56,365 nt of DNA from Egicoccus sp. AB-alg2 (GTDB lineage: Bacteria > Actinomycetota > Nitriliruptoria > Nitriliruptorales > Nitriliruptoraceae). A program made the translations under genes and the position numbers. Under the pieces are notes generated by a model. The model saw nothing but the letters and a program-made list of their open reading frames with translations. It searched no databases and was not told where the DNA came from. Below, in pieces: positions 39,784 through 49,965 of this stretch (position 1 is its first letter; each line of letters begins with the position of its first letter). The stretch covers positions 1 to 56,365 of the forward strand of contig NZ_JBGUAX010000015.1 of assembly GCF_041821065.1 (NCBI RefSeq), in the 5' to 3' direction.

Positions 39784-40284
39784 ATGGGCTCGACGGTGGA
39801 CACGCCGACCCTGGACGATCCCTACGCGTTGGCGCTCGGCGAGCGCCTGCGTCGTGTGCGGCAGCAGCAGCGGCTGTCCCTCCACGACGTCGAGGCGCGC
39901 AGCGCGGGCGAGCTCAAGGCCAGCGTCCTCGGCGCGTACGAACGGGGCGAGCGGGCGGTGTCGATCAGCCGCCTGCACCTGATGGCGCAGTTCTTCCGGG
40001 TCCCCGTCAGCGAACTGCTGCCGGAGCCGCGCGGCGGGGCGGGCGCGTCGGCCGCCGATGCGGACAACGACGGAATCTCGCTCGACCTGGTCGCCCTCGA
40101 CCAGATCCGCGACGACGAGCCCGCGCTGGCCCGCTACATCGATGCGATCAAGGCCCGACGCGGCGACTACAACGGCCAGGTCCTCACGATCCGGGGTGGG
40201 GATCTCGAACTCCTGGCGGCCGTGCTGGGGGCGAGTGCCGACGAGCTGCGGACGCGGCTGACCACCGCCGGGCTCGTGCGCTGA
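39784..40284 (+). CDS. BldD-like c-di-GMP-responsive transcriptional regulator
   Basis: 166 residues. An HTH_3/XRE domain covers about 15-80 (ERLRRVRQQQRLSLHDVEAR, VLGAYERGERAVS, PVSELLP), matching Streptomyces BldD. The C-terminal part keeps the BldD ligand signature RGD-X8-RxxD, here Arg126-Gly-Asp128 and Arg137-Gly-Gly-Asp140. BldD dimerises around cyclic di-GMP to repress developmental genes. The start could also be GTG 39796. It stands between rsmE and phoH. Confidence 0.86.
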   Translation: MGSTVDTPTLDDPYALALGERLRRVRQQQRLSLHDVEARSAGELKASVLGAYERGERAVSISRLHLMAQFFRVPVSELLPEPRGGAGASAADADNDGISLDLVALDQIRDDEPALARYIDAIKARRGDYNGQVLTIRGGDLELLAAVLGASADELRTRLTTAGLVR

Positions 40285-40347
40285 GGGGTACGCTGCAGGG
40301 CCGCCATCCGCGTCCGGCGACCCCGATCCAGGAGCCAGAGAGTCTCC

Positions 40348-41397
40348 GTGAGTAGCACATCGTCGCCGCTCGGCGACCCCCGCACGGCGCCCCTGCCGGC
40401 GGACACCGTGAAGGTCCTCGTCCCCGGCGAGCACTCGATGGTCTCCCTCCTCGGGACCAACGACGAACTGCTGAAGCTGATCGAGAACGCGTTCACCGCC
40501 GACATCCACGTCCGTGGCAACGAGATCACCATCGCCACCGCCGATCCGGCGGAGACGGCGCGGGTCGCGCGGCTGTTCGAGGAGCTCGTGCTGCTGCTCG
40601 GCCGTGGCCAGCTGCTCGACAAGGCCCTCGTGCGCCAGACCATCCGCATGATCCGTGCCGACGAGGACGAGCGCCCCTCCGACGTGCTGTCCGAGGCGCT
40701 GATCACCCACCGCGGCCGCACCATCCGGCCGAAGACGCTGGGCCAGAAGCGCTACCTCGACGCCATCAAGGCCAACACCGTCACCTTCGGGATCGGACCG
40801 GCCGGGACGGGCAAGACCTACCTCGCGATGGGCGCTGCCGTGCAGGCGCTGCGGGCCAAGCAGGTCAACCGGCTGATCCTCACGCGCCCGGCGGTGGAGG
40901 CGGGGGAGCGGCTGGGGTTCCTGCCCGGCACGCTGCACGAGAAGATCGACCCGTACCTCAAGCCGCTGTGGGACGCCCTCCACGACATGATGGAGGCCGA
41001 GGAACTGATCGCCCACGTCGACCGCGGCACCATCGAGGTCGCGCCGCTGGCCTACATGCGTGGCCGCACCCTGAACGACGCGTTCATCGTGCTCGACGAG
41101 GCGCAGAACACGACCGCCGAGCAGATGAAGATGTTCCTCACGCGCATCGGCTTCAACTCGAAGGCGGTCGTGACCGGCGACGTCAGCCAGGTCGATCTGC
41201 CCTCGGGCCGCAAGTCCGGCCTGCGCATCGTCGGCGACATCCTCGAGGGCATCGAGGGTGTCGCCTTCTCCCGCCTCGGCTCCGGTGACGTGGTCCGCCA
41301 CCACATCGTGCAGCGCATCGTGGAGGCGTACGCGGAATGGGACAAGGCGCAGGAGGAGGCGGCCGACCGCGACGGTGCCACAGGTCGGGAGTCGTAG
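40348..41397 (+). CDS. phoH: PhoH-family ATPase
   Basis: 349 residues. An N-terminal KH-like region precedes the PhoH P-loop domain with Walker A GPAGTGKTYLAM and Walker B FIVLDEAQNT, then TGDVSQVDLP. The family has ATPase and probable RNA-helicase roles and is almost always followed by ybeY, as here. GTG start, and ybeY begins 3 bases after the stop. Confidence 0.94.
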   Translation: MSSTSSPLGDPRTAPLPADTVKVLVPGEHSMVSLLGTNDELLKLIENAFTADIHVRGNEITIATADPAETARVARLFEELVLLLGRGQLLDKALVRQTIRMIRADEDERPSDVLSEALITHRGRTIRPKTLGQKRYLDAIKANTVTFGIGPAGTGKTYLAMGAAVQALRAKQVNRLILTRPAVEAGERLGFLPGTLHEKIDPYLKPLWDALHDMMEAEELIAHVDRGTIEVAPLAYMRGRTLNDAFIVLDEAQNTTAEQMKMFLTRIGFNSKAVVTGDVSQVDLPSGRKSGLRIVGDILEGIEGVAFSRLGSGDVVRHHIVQRIVEAYAEWDKAQEEAADRDGATGRES

Positions 41398-41399
41398 GG

Positions 41400-41858
41400 G
41401 TGGCCGTCTTCCTCGCCGACGAACAGGACGTCGCCGTCGACACCGACGACCTCGTCGCCCTGGCCCGCCACGTGCTGCGTGCCCAGCGCGTCCCCGAGGA
41501 CATGGAGCTGTCGCTGCTGCTGGTGGACGCCACCACGATCGCCGGTCTCAACGCCCAGCACATGGGCAAGGCCGGCCCGACCGACGTGCTCGCCTTCCCG
41601 ATCGACGAACCCGGCGAGACGCCACCGGACGCCCCGGCCGTCCTCGGCGACGTCGTGCTGTGCCCGGCGGTCGCCTACGAGCAGGCCGGACAGTTCGACC
41701 GCACCCCCGACGACGAGCTGCGCCTGTTGACCGTGCACGGGATCCTCCACCTGCTCGGCATGGACCACGCCGAGCCGGAGGAGGAACGGGCGATGTTCGG
41801 GCTGACCGACGAGCTGCTGGCCTCCTACGCCCGTGGCGCGGCGGCTGGACCCAGCTGA
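41400..41858 (+). CDS. ybeY: Endoribonuclease YbeY
   Basis: 152 residues. The zinc site HGILHLLGMDH is complete (three histidines), and the upstream TDVLAFPIDEPGE block is typical. It is a metal-dependent endoribonuclease for 16S rRNA maturation and ribosome quality control. GTG 41400 follows the phoH stop almost directly, so translation is probably coupled. Confidence 0.93.
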   Translation: MAVFLADEQDVAVDTDDLVALARHVLRAQRVPEDMELSLLLVDATTIAGLNAQHMGKAGPTDVLAFPIDEPGETPPDAPAVLGDVVLCPAVAYEQAGQFDRTPDDELRLLTVHGILHLLGMDHAEPEEERAMFGLTDELLASYARGAAAGPS

Positions 41859-41919
41859 TGGCCGAACCCGGCAGCGAACCCGTGCGCCCCCGGCGCGCAC
41901 CGCGCTCGGGGGCGCGCCC

Positions 41920-43206
41920 GTGAACGTCGCGCTGACGCCCCTGCTGGTCGCCGGCGGCCTGCTGCTGGTCGTCACCGCCCTGCTGGCCGCGATGGAGACG
42001 GTCATCGACCGGGTCAACGTCGTGCGGGCCCTGCGCCTGGACGAGGAGGAGCGCCGCGGGGCGCCGGCGCTGCTGTGGCTGACCGAGCACCGCGCCACGA
42101 GCCTCAACGTGCTTCTCGCCCTCGGCCTCACGATCCGCCTCACCCTGGGCGCCGTCGCGGCCCTGATCGGCTGGCGCCTCGACGCCGGTCCGGGAGCCCT
42201 GCTGTCGGTCGTCCTGGCGATCGCCGTCGCGCTCGTCGCCGGCGAGGTCGTGCCGCGCACGATCGTCCTGCGGCACCTGGAGGCCAGCGGGCTGCGGCTG
42301 GCCCCGCTCGCCAAGGGCCTGGTCCGTGGGCTCGATCCCGTCGCCCGCGGGGCCGTGACGCTGGGCCGGGCACTGGTCCCGCGCCGCCACGAGGTGTCCG
42401 GGCCGTACGCCACCGACGACGAGCTGCGGCAGCTGGACGCCGACGGGGACGACCAGGACGAGGAGCTCGAGCCCGAGGAGCGGGCGATGATCCGCTCCAT
42501 CTTCGAGCTCGCCGACACGATCGTGCGCGAGATCATGGTCCCGCGACCGGACATGGTGACGGTGCCGGAGGACGCGCCGTTGCGCGACGTCGTCCAGGTC
42601 GTGCTCGAGCGCGGCTACTCGCGCGTGCCGGTCCACGACCCCGACGACGTGGACACGATCGTCGGGGTGGTCTACGCCAAGGACCTGCTGCGTCGCGTCG
42701 CGACCGAGCAGCGTCGTGAACGGTGGGGCGACCTCGTGCGCCGGCCGACGTTCGTGCCGGAGACCAAGCGCTGCGACGAGCTGCTGCGCGAGCTGCAGGA
42801 AGCCACCGTCCACCTCGCGATCGTGGTCGACGAGTACGGCGAGATCGTCGGGCTCGTCACCATCGAGGACATCCTCGAGGAGATCGTCGGCGAGATCGTC
42901 GACGAACACGACCACGAGGAACCGCTGGTCGAGCTGCTCGACGACGACGTGATGCGTATCGACGCCCGGTTGGGGGTCGACGACCTCAACGAGCTGCTGG
43001 ACGCGACCCTGCCCGAGGAGGGCTGGGACACGGTCGGCGGGCTGGTCTTCGGCACGCTCGGCCGCGTGCCGGTCGAGGGCGAGCGGCTCGAGCTCGAAGG
43101 CCTGTGCATCACGGTCGAGCGCGTCCAGGGCCGGCGTGTGGGCAAGGTCCTCGTGAGTCGCCGCAACGGCAACGACGGCCGGGCCGGCGACTCGGGGCCG
43201 GCGTGA
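41920..43206 (+). CDS. CorC/HlyC-family CBS-domain membrane protein
   Basis: 428 residues. An N-terminal DUF21/CNNM-like membrane domain (about 1-175) is followed by two CBS domains (from REIMVPRPDMVTVPE and VHLAIVVDEYGEIVGLVTIE) and a C-terminal CorC_HlyC domain (DTVGGLVFGTLGRVP). The family is linked to magnesium/cobalt handling. The actual transported ion is unproven. GTG start, in the ybeY-era block as in other actinobacteria. Confidence 0.9.
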   Translation: MNVALTPLLVAGGLLLVVTALLAAMETVIDRVNVVRALRLDEEERRGAPALLWLTEHRATSLNVLLALGLTIRLTLGAVAALIGWRLDAGPGALLSVVLAIAVALVAGEVVPRTIVLRHLEASGLRLAPLAKGLVRGLDPVARGAVTLGRALVPRRHEVSGPYATDDELRQLDADGDDQDEELEPEERAMIRSIFELADTIVREIMVPRPDMVTVPEDAPLRDVVQVVLERGYSRVPVHDPDDVDTIVGVVYAKDLLRRVATEQRRERWGDLVRRPTFVPETKRCDELLRELQEATVHLAIVVDEYGEIVGLVTIEDILEEIVGEIVDEHDHEEPLVELLDDDVMRIDARLGVDDLNELLDATLPEEGWDTVGGLVFGTLGRVPVEGERLELEGLCITVERVQGRRVGKVLVSRRNGNDGRAGDSGPA

Positions 43207-43273
43207 CGCCGTACGCTGCCAGCCCGCCCCCACCCGCCGGTCCGGCGGCGGGCACGCGCCGGAGGAACCCCAC

Positions 43274-43714
43274 ATGAAGGCCGATCCACGCCCGCGCGGC
43301 GCCACCTACGACGAGGCCGACCTGCTGCGACGGGCCCGCGCCGTCCGCTCCCGCGCGTATGCCCCGTACTCCCACTTCCGGGTCGGCGCCGTCATCGTCA
43401 CCGACGACGGGCAGGTCTTCGAGGGCGTCAACGTGGAGAACGCCTCCTACCGGATGACCACCTGCGCCGAACAGACCGCCATCGCGACCATGGTCACCGC
43501 CGGCGTCCTCCGTCCGATCGTCGCCGTCGCCGTCGTGGGCGACGGCGAGGACCCGTGCACCCCATGCGGCGCGTGCCGGCAGACCATCTTCGAGTTCGGC
43601 CCGCAGGCGACCGTCTACTCGTCGGGGGACGGCGGCCGTCCGCTCGTCACCCACATCACCGAGCTGTTGCCGCACGGCTTCGGCCCCAAGCGCCTCGCCC
43701 AGGGCCAGTCGTGA
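43274..43714 (+). CDS. cdd: Cytidine deaminase
   Basis: 146 residues. The zinc site is TCAEQTA with its catalytic Glu, plus CTPCGACRQ. It deaminates cytidine and deoxycytidine for pyrimidine salvage. The substrate loop PYSHFRVGAV and the ENASY motif are intact. TACGCT at 43211 could be a -10. Between corC-type and era genes, the usual order. ATG start. Confidence 0.94.
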   Translation: MKADPRPRGATYDEADLLRRARAVRSRAYAPYSHFRVGAVIVTDDGQVFEGVNVENASYRMTTCAEQTAIATMVTAGVLRPIVAVAVVGDGEDPCTPCGACRQTIFEFGPQATVYSSGDGGRPLVTHITELLPHGFGPKRLAQGQS

Positions 43715-43741
43715 CCGACGCCCCACGACCGGGAGCCCGCC

Positions 43742-44704
43742 ATGGAGGGCCGTGAGCTGGACCTCGCCGCGATCCTGGCGGGCGCCGACGAGCCGACGCC
43801 CGAGGGGCACCGGTCGGGGCTGCTGGCGCTGGTCGGGCGGCCCAACGTCGGCAAGTCGACGCTGCTCAACCAGATGGTCGGCGAGAAGGTCGCGATCGTC
43901 ACGCCCGTGCCAGGTACGACCCGCAATGCCATCCGCGGCGTCGTCACCCGCGAGGATGCGCAACTGGTCTTCCTCGACACGCCCGGGCTGGCCAAGCCGC
44001 GCACCCTGCTGACCCGACGTCTCAACGAACTGGTGCGCGACACCTGGGCCGGCGTGGACGCGATCTGTTTCCTGGTCGACGTCGCCGCGGGCATCGGCAA
44101 GGGTGACGAGTACCTGGCGAGCGAGCTGGCCGGGATCCGCACTCCCATCGTGGCCGTCGCCAACAAGGTCGACCTGGTCAAGGACAAGAACGCGCTGCTG
44201 CCCCGCCTCGAGCGGCTGCAACACCTGCTGGGCGAGGGGCGCGAGTTCGCCGACCTCGTGCCCGTGTCGGCCCAGAACGGCCAGAACGTCGACCGGCTCC
44301 TCGACGTGCTGGTGTCGCACCTGCCGGAGGGGCCGCGGCTGTTCGGCAGCGGCCAGGTCTCCGACCAGCCCGAGGCACAGCTCGCGGCCGAGATCCTGCG
44401 CGAGAAGCTCATCGCCGGCCTCCAGCACGAACTGCCCCACTCGGTGGCCGTCACGGTCGACGAGATCCGCCCCTCCGAGGAGCGCGACGACCTGCTCGAG
44501 GTCGACGCCGTCGTCCACGTCGAGCGCGACAGCCAGAAGGGCATCATCATCGGTAAGCGCGGCGCGAACCTCAAGGCGGCCGCCACCGAGGCGCGCAAGG
44601 AGCTCGAGGTGCTGCTCGGGGCAAAGGTGTTCCTGACAACGCATGTCACGGTCGCCAAGGAGTGGCAGCGCGACCCCAAACAGCTCGGCCGTCTCGGCTA
44701 CTGA
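43742..44704 (+). CDS. era: GTPase Era
   Basis: 320 residues. The GTPase domain carries G1 GRPNVGKS, G3 DTPG, G4 NKVD and G5 VSAQ. The C-terminal KH domain reads GIIIGKRGANLKA. It binds 16S rRNA and helps assemble the 30S subunit. About 20 extra residues precede the G domain. ATG start soon after cdd. Confidence 0.96.
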   Translation: MEGRELDLAAILAGADEPTPEGHRSGLLALVGRPNVGKSTLLNQMVGEKVAIVTPVPGTTRNAIRGVVTREDAQLVFLDTPGLAKPRTLLTRRLNELVRDTWAGVDAICFLVDVAAGIGKGDEYLASELAGIRTPIVAVANKVDLVKDKNALLPRLERLQHLLGEGREFADLVPVSAQNGQNVDRLLDVLVSHLPEGPRLFGSGQVSDQPEAQLAAEILREKLIAGLQHELPHSVAVTVDEIRPSEERDDLLEVDAVVHVERDSQKGIIIGKRGANLKAAATEARKELEVLLGAKVFLTTHVTVAKEWQRDPKQLGRLGY

Positions 44705-44724
44705 CCCGCCGCACCGGAGGCCGC

Positions 44725-45348
44725 GTGCCCGCACCGCTGGACGACCTCGTGCTGCTGGACTACCGGCGGCGCGTGGCCGGCCTGTACGCGGGCCTGCGCG
44801 CCCGCGGCATCGACGAGGACGGCTGGCGCTGGTGGCGGGCGCAGCGCGACGAGCTCTTCGCGTCCCATCCGGCCAGTCCCGTACCGGCCGACCGGCGCGC
44901 GGGTTTCGACGGGCTCGCCTACCACCCTTACGACCCGCGCCTGCACCTCGGCGAGATCGCGCTCGAACCGGCCGAACCCGCCGTGCTCGAGGTGGCCCAC
45001 AGCGCCGTGGGCACCACGCCGGCGCGCCGCTTCGCGGTCCTGCCGCTGCACCTCGACGGCCACGTGCACCGGGTGTCGGTGTACTGGCTGGACGTCTACG
45101 GCGGCGGGGTGTTCGTCCCGCTGCGGGACGCGACCAACGGCACCACCAGCTACGGCGGTGGGCGCTACCTGCTGGACACCGTGAAGTCGGCCGACCTCGG
45201 CGGGGACGTCGACCGGCTGGTGGTGGACCTCAACTTCCTGTACCACCCCTCCTGTGTGCACGACCCGCGGTGGTCGTGCCCGCTCGCGCCGGCCGATGAG
45301 CGGCTGCCCGTGCCGGTCGCGGCGGGTGAGCGCCTGTCGGTAGCGTGA
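44725..45348 (+). CDS. DUF1684 family protein
   Basis: 207 residues. The C-terminal two thirds match DUF1684: VYWLDVYGGGVFVPLRDATN, YGGGRYLLDTVKSADLG and FLYHPSCVHDPRWSCPLAP. These motifs include conserved Tyr, Asp, His and Cys residues, but no activity is known. GTG 44725 has GGAGG 6 nt upstream. It overlaps the tail region of the next small gene's promoter. Confidence 0.85.
   Translation: MPAPLDDLVLLDYRRRVAGLYAGLRARGIDEDGWRWWRAQRDELFASHPASPVPADRRAGFDGLAYHPYDPRLHLGEIALEPAEPAVLEVAHSAVGTTPARRFAVLPLHLDGHVHRVSVYWLDVYGGGVFVPLRDATNGTTSYGGGRYLLDTVKSADLGGDVDRLVVDLNFLYHPSCVHDPRWSCPLAPADERLPVPVAAGERLSVA
45341..45346 (+). promoter_or_regulatory. -10 box overlapping the DUF1684 stop region
   Basis: TAGCGT is followed by 7 nt and ATG 45354. 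This suits a leaderless start for the next small gene. The box spans the last codons of the DUF1684 gene. Confidence 0.4.
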
Positions 45349-45353
45349 GCACC

Positions 45354-45623
45354 ATGGACGGGCCCGTGGTGCTGCAGACCGGGCCGGAGACCTTCCAGGT
45401 ACTGCTCGGAGGCGGTCGCCGGCTCGATGCCGTGCTGGCCCACCACACCCGTCGCGGACTCGGCCTGCACGGCGTGCCCCCCGTCCAGGTCGCGACCGAG
45501 ATCGTGCGTTTCCTGCTCGAGCGCGACGGGCTCCCGGAGCCGGGGGAGCGGCCCGTCGTGCTGGCGGCCGCGGCCGGCCGCTACCCGGAGTTCGTCGAGG
45601 AGGTCCGGGGCCGTCTGGGCTGA
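45354..45623 (+). CDS. Small hypothetical protein
   Basis: 89 residues from ATG 45354, or 92 from GTG 45345 that overlaps the previous stop. It contains an ETFQVLLGGGRRLDAVLAHH stretch and a helical C-terminus (VATEIVRFLLERDGLP, FVEEVRGRLG). No family recognised. The ATG fits a leaderless promoter, and the GTG fits translational coupling. Confidence 0.6.
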   Translation: MDGPVVLQTGPETFQVLLGGGRRLDAVLAHHTRRGLGLHGVPPVQVATEIVRFLLERDGLPEPGERPVVLAAAAGRYPEFVEEVRGRLG

Positions 45624-45699
45624 CGATGCCGGGCACCACGATGGTCGTTCGTTATCTTCGGTCGCGCGTCCAAGGCGACGAGCGCAAGGAGGAGCGGGC

Positions 45700-45981
45700 A
45701 TGCCCAAGGCGGTCTGGAACGGCGTCGTGATCGCGCAGTCCGACCGGACCATCATGATCGAGGGAAACCACTACTTCCCGCCCGGCAGCGTCGACCGGTC
45801 CCTGCTCCGCGAGGCGGACAAGACGACCCGCTGCCCGTGGAAGGGCAAGGCGTCCTACTTCGACCTGGTCGTCGAGGGTCGGGTCAACTCCGCCGCCGCC
45901 TGGACCTACCCCGACCCACGGTCGAAGGTGGCCCACATCAAGGACCACATCGCCTTCTGGGGTGGCGTGCAGGTGGGCTGA
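45700..45981 (+). CDS. DUF427 family protein
   Basis: 93 residues, nearly all DUF427: VWNGVVIAQSDRTIMIEGNH, YFPPGSVDRSLL, TRCPWKGKASYFDLVV, AAWTYPDPRSKVAHIKDHIAFW. A small beta-tent fold of unknown function, common in actinobacteria. AAGGAGGAG is placed 6 nt before the ATG. A TATCTT box at 45653 is a likely -10. Confidence 0.92.
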   Translation: MPKAVWNGVVIAQSDRTIMIEGNHYFPPGSVDRSLLREADKTTRCPWKGKASYFDLVVEGRVNSAAAWTYPDPRSKVAHIKDHIAFWGGVQVG

Positions 45982-46035
45982 CCGGGCGGACCGGCCGGGT
46001 GTCGGCGCCGGTTCGTCGGCGGATTCGTCGGCCGG

Positions 46036-46079
46036 TTCGTACGACGTCTATCGAACGGATCCCGGATTCGTACGGCGTC
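46036..46079. repeat. Direct repeats in the promoter region of the acidic lipoprotein
   Basis: TTCGTACGACGTC (46036-46048) and TTCGTACGGCGTC (46067-46079) repeat 31 bp apart, about three helical turns. A third partial TCGTACGG follows at 46083. They lie upstream of GTG 46165 and could bind a regulator. Confidence 0.4.
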
Positions 46080-46164
46080 CGGTCGTACGGGGCCGGTGTC
46101 GGGGCCGGCCGATGGGTCGGGAACCCTGTCAGCTCCCACGCCCTACGTCCTTCCAGGAGCTCCC

Positions 46165-46872
46165 GTGAAGCTGCGTTCCCGCTTCCTCCCCATCGCCGCG
46201 GTCGCGGCACTCGCCCTTGCCGCCTGCGACGCCGGCGACGACGCCGCCGACCCGGGCATCGAGGACACGGAGACCGGCGCCGACACGGCGACCGACGAAG
46301 GCGCCGACGAGACCGACACCGGTGCCGACGACGAGGCCGCCGGCGAGGAGGCCGCCGGCGATGACGCCGCTGGCGACGAGGCCGCCGGCGACACCACCGA
46401 CGAGGTCCAGGGCGACGCCGCCGGCGAGATCGAGCTGCAGATCGCCTCGTCGGACCTCGGTGACCACGTGGTCGACGGTGAGGGGCGCACCCTCTACGTC
46501 TCCACCAACGACGAGGAAGGCGTGGCCAACTGCCTCAACGACTGCGCCCAGATCTGGCAGCCGCTGCTCGTCGACGGTGAGCCCGCCGCCGGTGAGGGCG
46601 TCGACGAGGCGCTGCTCGGTACGTTGGAGCGCGAGGACAGCGGCGAGACCCAGGTCACCTACGACGGCTGGCCGCTCTACACCTTCGTCTCCGACGCGGA
46701 GGCGGGGGACGTCCGTGGCCAGGGCATCAACGGGACCTGGTGGGTCGTCGCCGCCGAGGGTGGCCCGCTCGAGGAGGGCGGCGCCCAGTCCGAGCCGGGT
46801 GACGCCGACGCCGACGGCCAGGCCGACGAGGCCGACGCCGAGGGTGAGGACGAGGGCGACGAGGACGCCTGA
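46165..46872 (+). CDS. Acidic COG4315-type secreted-repeat lipoprotein
   Basis: 235 residues. The signal peptide and lipobox LALAAC lead to lipid-anchored Cys22. An Asp/Glu/Ala/Gly-rich linker follows to about 90, and then two copies of the secreted-repeat (Lipoprotein_15) motif, GRTLYVSTNDEEG...CLNDCAQIWQPL and GWPLYTFVSDAEAGDVRGQG...WWVV. The tail is also acidic. Function of the family is unknown, with a conserved Cys pair. AGGAG before GTG 46165. Confidence 0.85.
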   Translation: MKLRSRFLPIAAVAALALAACDAGDDAADPGIEDTETGADTATDEGADETDTGADDEAAGEEAAGDDAAGDEAAGDTTDEVQGDAAGEIELQIASSDLGDHVVDGEGRTLYVSTNDEEGVANCLNDCAQIWQPLLVDGEPAAGEGVDEALLGTLEREDSGETQVTYDGWPLYTFVSDAEAGDVRGQGINGTWWVVAAEGGPLEEGGAQSEPGDADADGQADEADAEGEDEGDEDA

Positions 46873-48480
<1,608 letters not shown>

Positions 48481-48490
48481 GGTCAGGCGG

Positions 48491-49174
48491 ATGTACGCGG
48501 CCCGAGACGAGCGGTGGGGACCGGTCGACGAGCTGTTCACCTCGCTGCTGGTCGGTGAGGACGACCTGCTGCGGTCGATCCGCTCCTCGACGGCCACGGC
48601 CGGACTGCCGGCGCACGAGGTCGCCCCGAACCAGGGGGCGCTGCTCGCGCTGCTGACCCGGATGGTCGAGGGCCGCCGGGTGCTGGAGATCGGGACGCTG
48701 GCCGGCTACTCCACGATCTGGTTCGCGCGTGCGGTCGGCCCCTCGGGCCACGTCATGACGCTGGAGGTCGACCCGCGCGCCGCGCACCTGGCGAAACGGA
48801 ACCTGGTGATGGCCGGGGTGGACGCGTGGGTGGAGGTCATGGTGGGTGCGGCGACGACCTCGCTGACCGAACTGGTCGAGCAGGGGACCGAGCCCTACGA
48901 CGTCGTCTTCATCGATGCCGACAAGCCGAACAACCCCGCCTACCTGCAGGCGACGTTGCAGCTGACACGCCCCGGCAGCCTCGTCGTGGCCGACAACGTC
49001 GTCCGTGACGGTGCGATCCTGGACCGCGACTCCGGCGACGCACGGGTCCGCGGCGTCAGAGCGTTCCTCGAGATGATCGCGGAGGAACCCCGCCTGGAGG
49101 CGACGGCGCTGCAGACCGTCGGGGTCAAGGGCTGGGACGGGTTCGTGCTGGCGCGGGTCCGCGCGCCGGCTTGA
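48491..49174 (+). CDS. O-methyltransferase (class I, Methyltransf_24/COMT-like)
   Basis: 227 residues of the small cation-dependent O-methyltransferase family. The SAM loop is VLEIGTLAGYSTIWFARAVG, the metal site VFIDADKPNNPAYL and VVADNVVRDGAI. Substrates of relatives are catechols or related small phenols. It begins 10 bp after proS. ATG 48491. Substrate unknown. Confidence 0.9.
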   Translation: MYAARDERWGPVDELFTSLLVGEDDLLRSIRSSTATAGLPAHEVAPNQGALLALLTRMVEGRRVLEIGTLAGYSTIWFARAVGPSGHVMTLEVDPRAAHLAKRNLVMAGVDAWVEVMVGAATTSLTELVEQGTEPYDVVFIDADKPNNPAYLQATLQLTRPGSLVVADNVVRDGAILDRDSGDARVRGVRAFLEMIAEEPRLEATALQTVGVKGWDGFVLARVRAPA

Positions 49175-49190
49175 GGAGGAGGTGGTACCC

Positions 49191-49883
49191 GTGCCGACGC
49201 TGCCCGAGTTCGCCGGCTTCCCGCCCGAGGCGTTCGACTTCTACGCCCGGTTGGCCGACGACGACAACAACGCGCGGGAGTGGTTCGACGCCAACCGCGA
49301 CGTCTACGAGCGCGCCGTCCGTCTGCCGATGGAGGCGCTGCTGGCCCGAGCCGACGACGAGGGGTGGGGCGACGGCAAGGTGTTCCGGCCCAACCGCGAC
49401 GTGCGCTTCTCCAAGGACAAGCGGCCGTACAAGACCCACTGCGGGGCGGTGATCGCCTTCCGTGACGGCACCGGGCGAGCCAGCAACTACGTGCAGTTGG
49501 ATGCCGAGGGCATGATGGCCGGCTGCGGCTACTGGGAGCTGTCACGGGACCAGTTGGACCGCCTTCGTCGTGCCGTGGACGACCAGCGTCACGGCACCGA
49601 GCTGGTGCGGCTGGTCGACGCGGCGCGCGGCGCGGGGGTCGAGGTGCTGGGCAGCGAGCTCAAGCGGGCCCCGCGCGGCTACGCCGCCGACCATCCGCGG
49701 ATCGAACTGCTGCGCCACACGCGGCTCGCGGCCTCGCGTCGCTGGCCGGTCCAGCCGTGGATGCACACGGCCGAGGCCTACGACCGCGTGACCGGCCTGT
49801 GGCGGGAGGCCGCCCCGATCGCCGTGTGGCTGGAGACCCACGTCGGCGCCGCCGTCGAACCTCGACGTCCCCGCGGGGGCTGA
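49191..49883 (+). CDS. DUF2461 family protein
   Basis: 230 residues. It contains LADDDNNAREWFDANRDVYE, FRPNRDVRFSKDKRPYKTHC and the WELSRDQLDRLRRAV segment of DUF2461. No activity is established. AGGAGGAGG lies 7 nt before GTG 49191, better than GTG 49182. It follows the methyltransferase gene by 16 bp. Confidence 0.88.
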   Translation: MPTLPEFAGFPPEAFDFYARLADDDNNAREWFDANRDVYERAVRLPMEALLARADDEGWGDGKVFRPNRDVRFSKDKRPYKTHCGAVIAFRDGTGRASNYVQLDAEGMMAGCGYWELSRDQLDRLRRAVDDQRHGTELVRLVDAARGAGVEVLGSELKRAPRGYAADHPRIELLRHTRLAASRRWPVQPWMHTAEAYDRVTGLWREAAPIAVWLETHVGAAVEPRRPRGG

Positions 49884-49965
49884 CGGGCGTGGGCGGCCGG
49901 CCGAACGGGGCGGGCGGTCTGGTGTCGTGGAGTAGCGTCAGCCGCAACGATCTCGAGGAGTTGCC

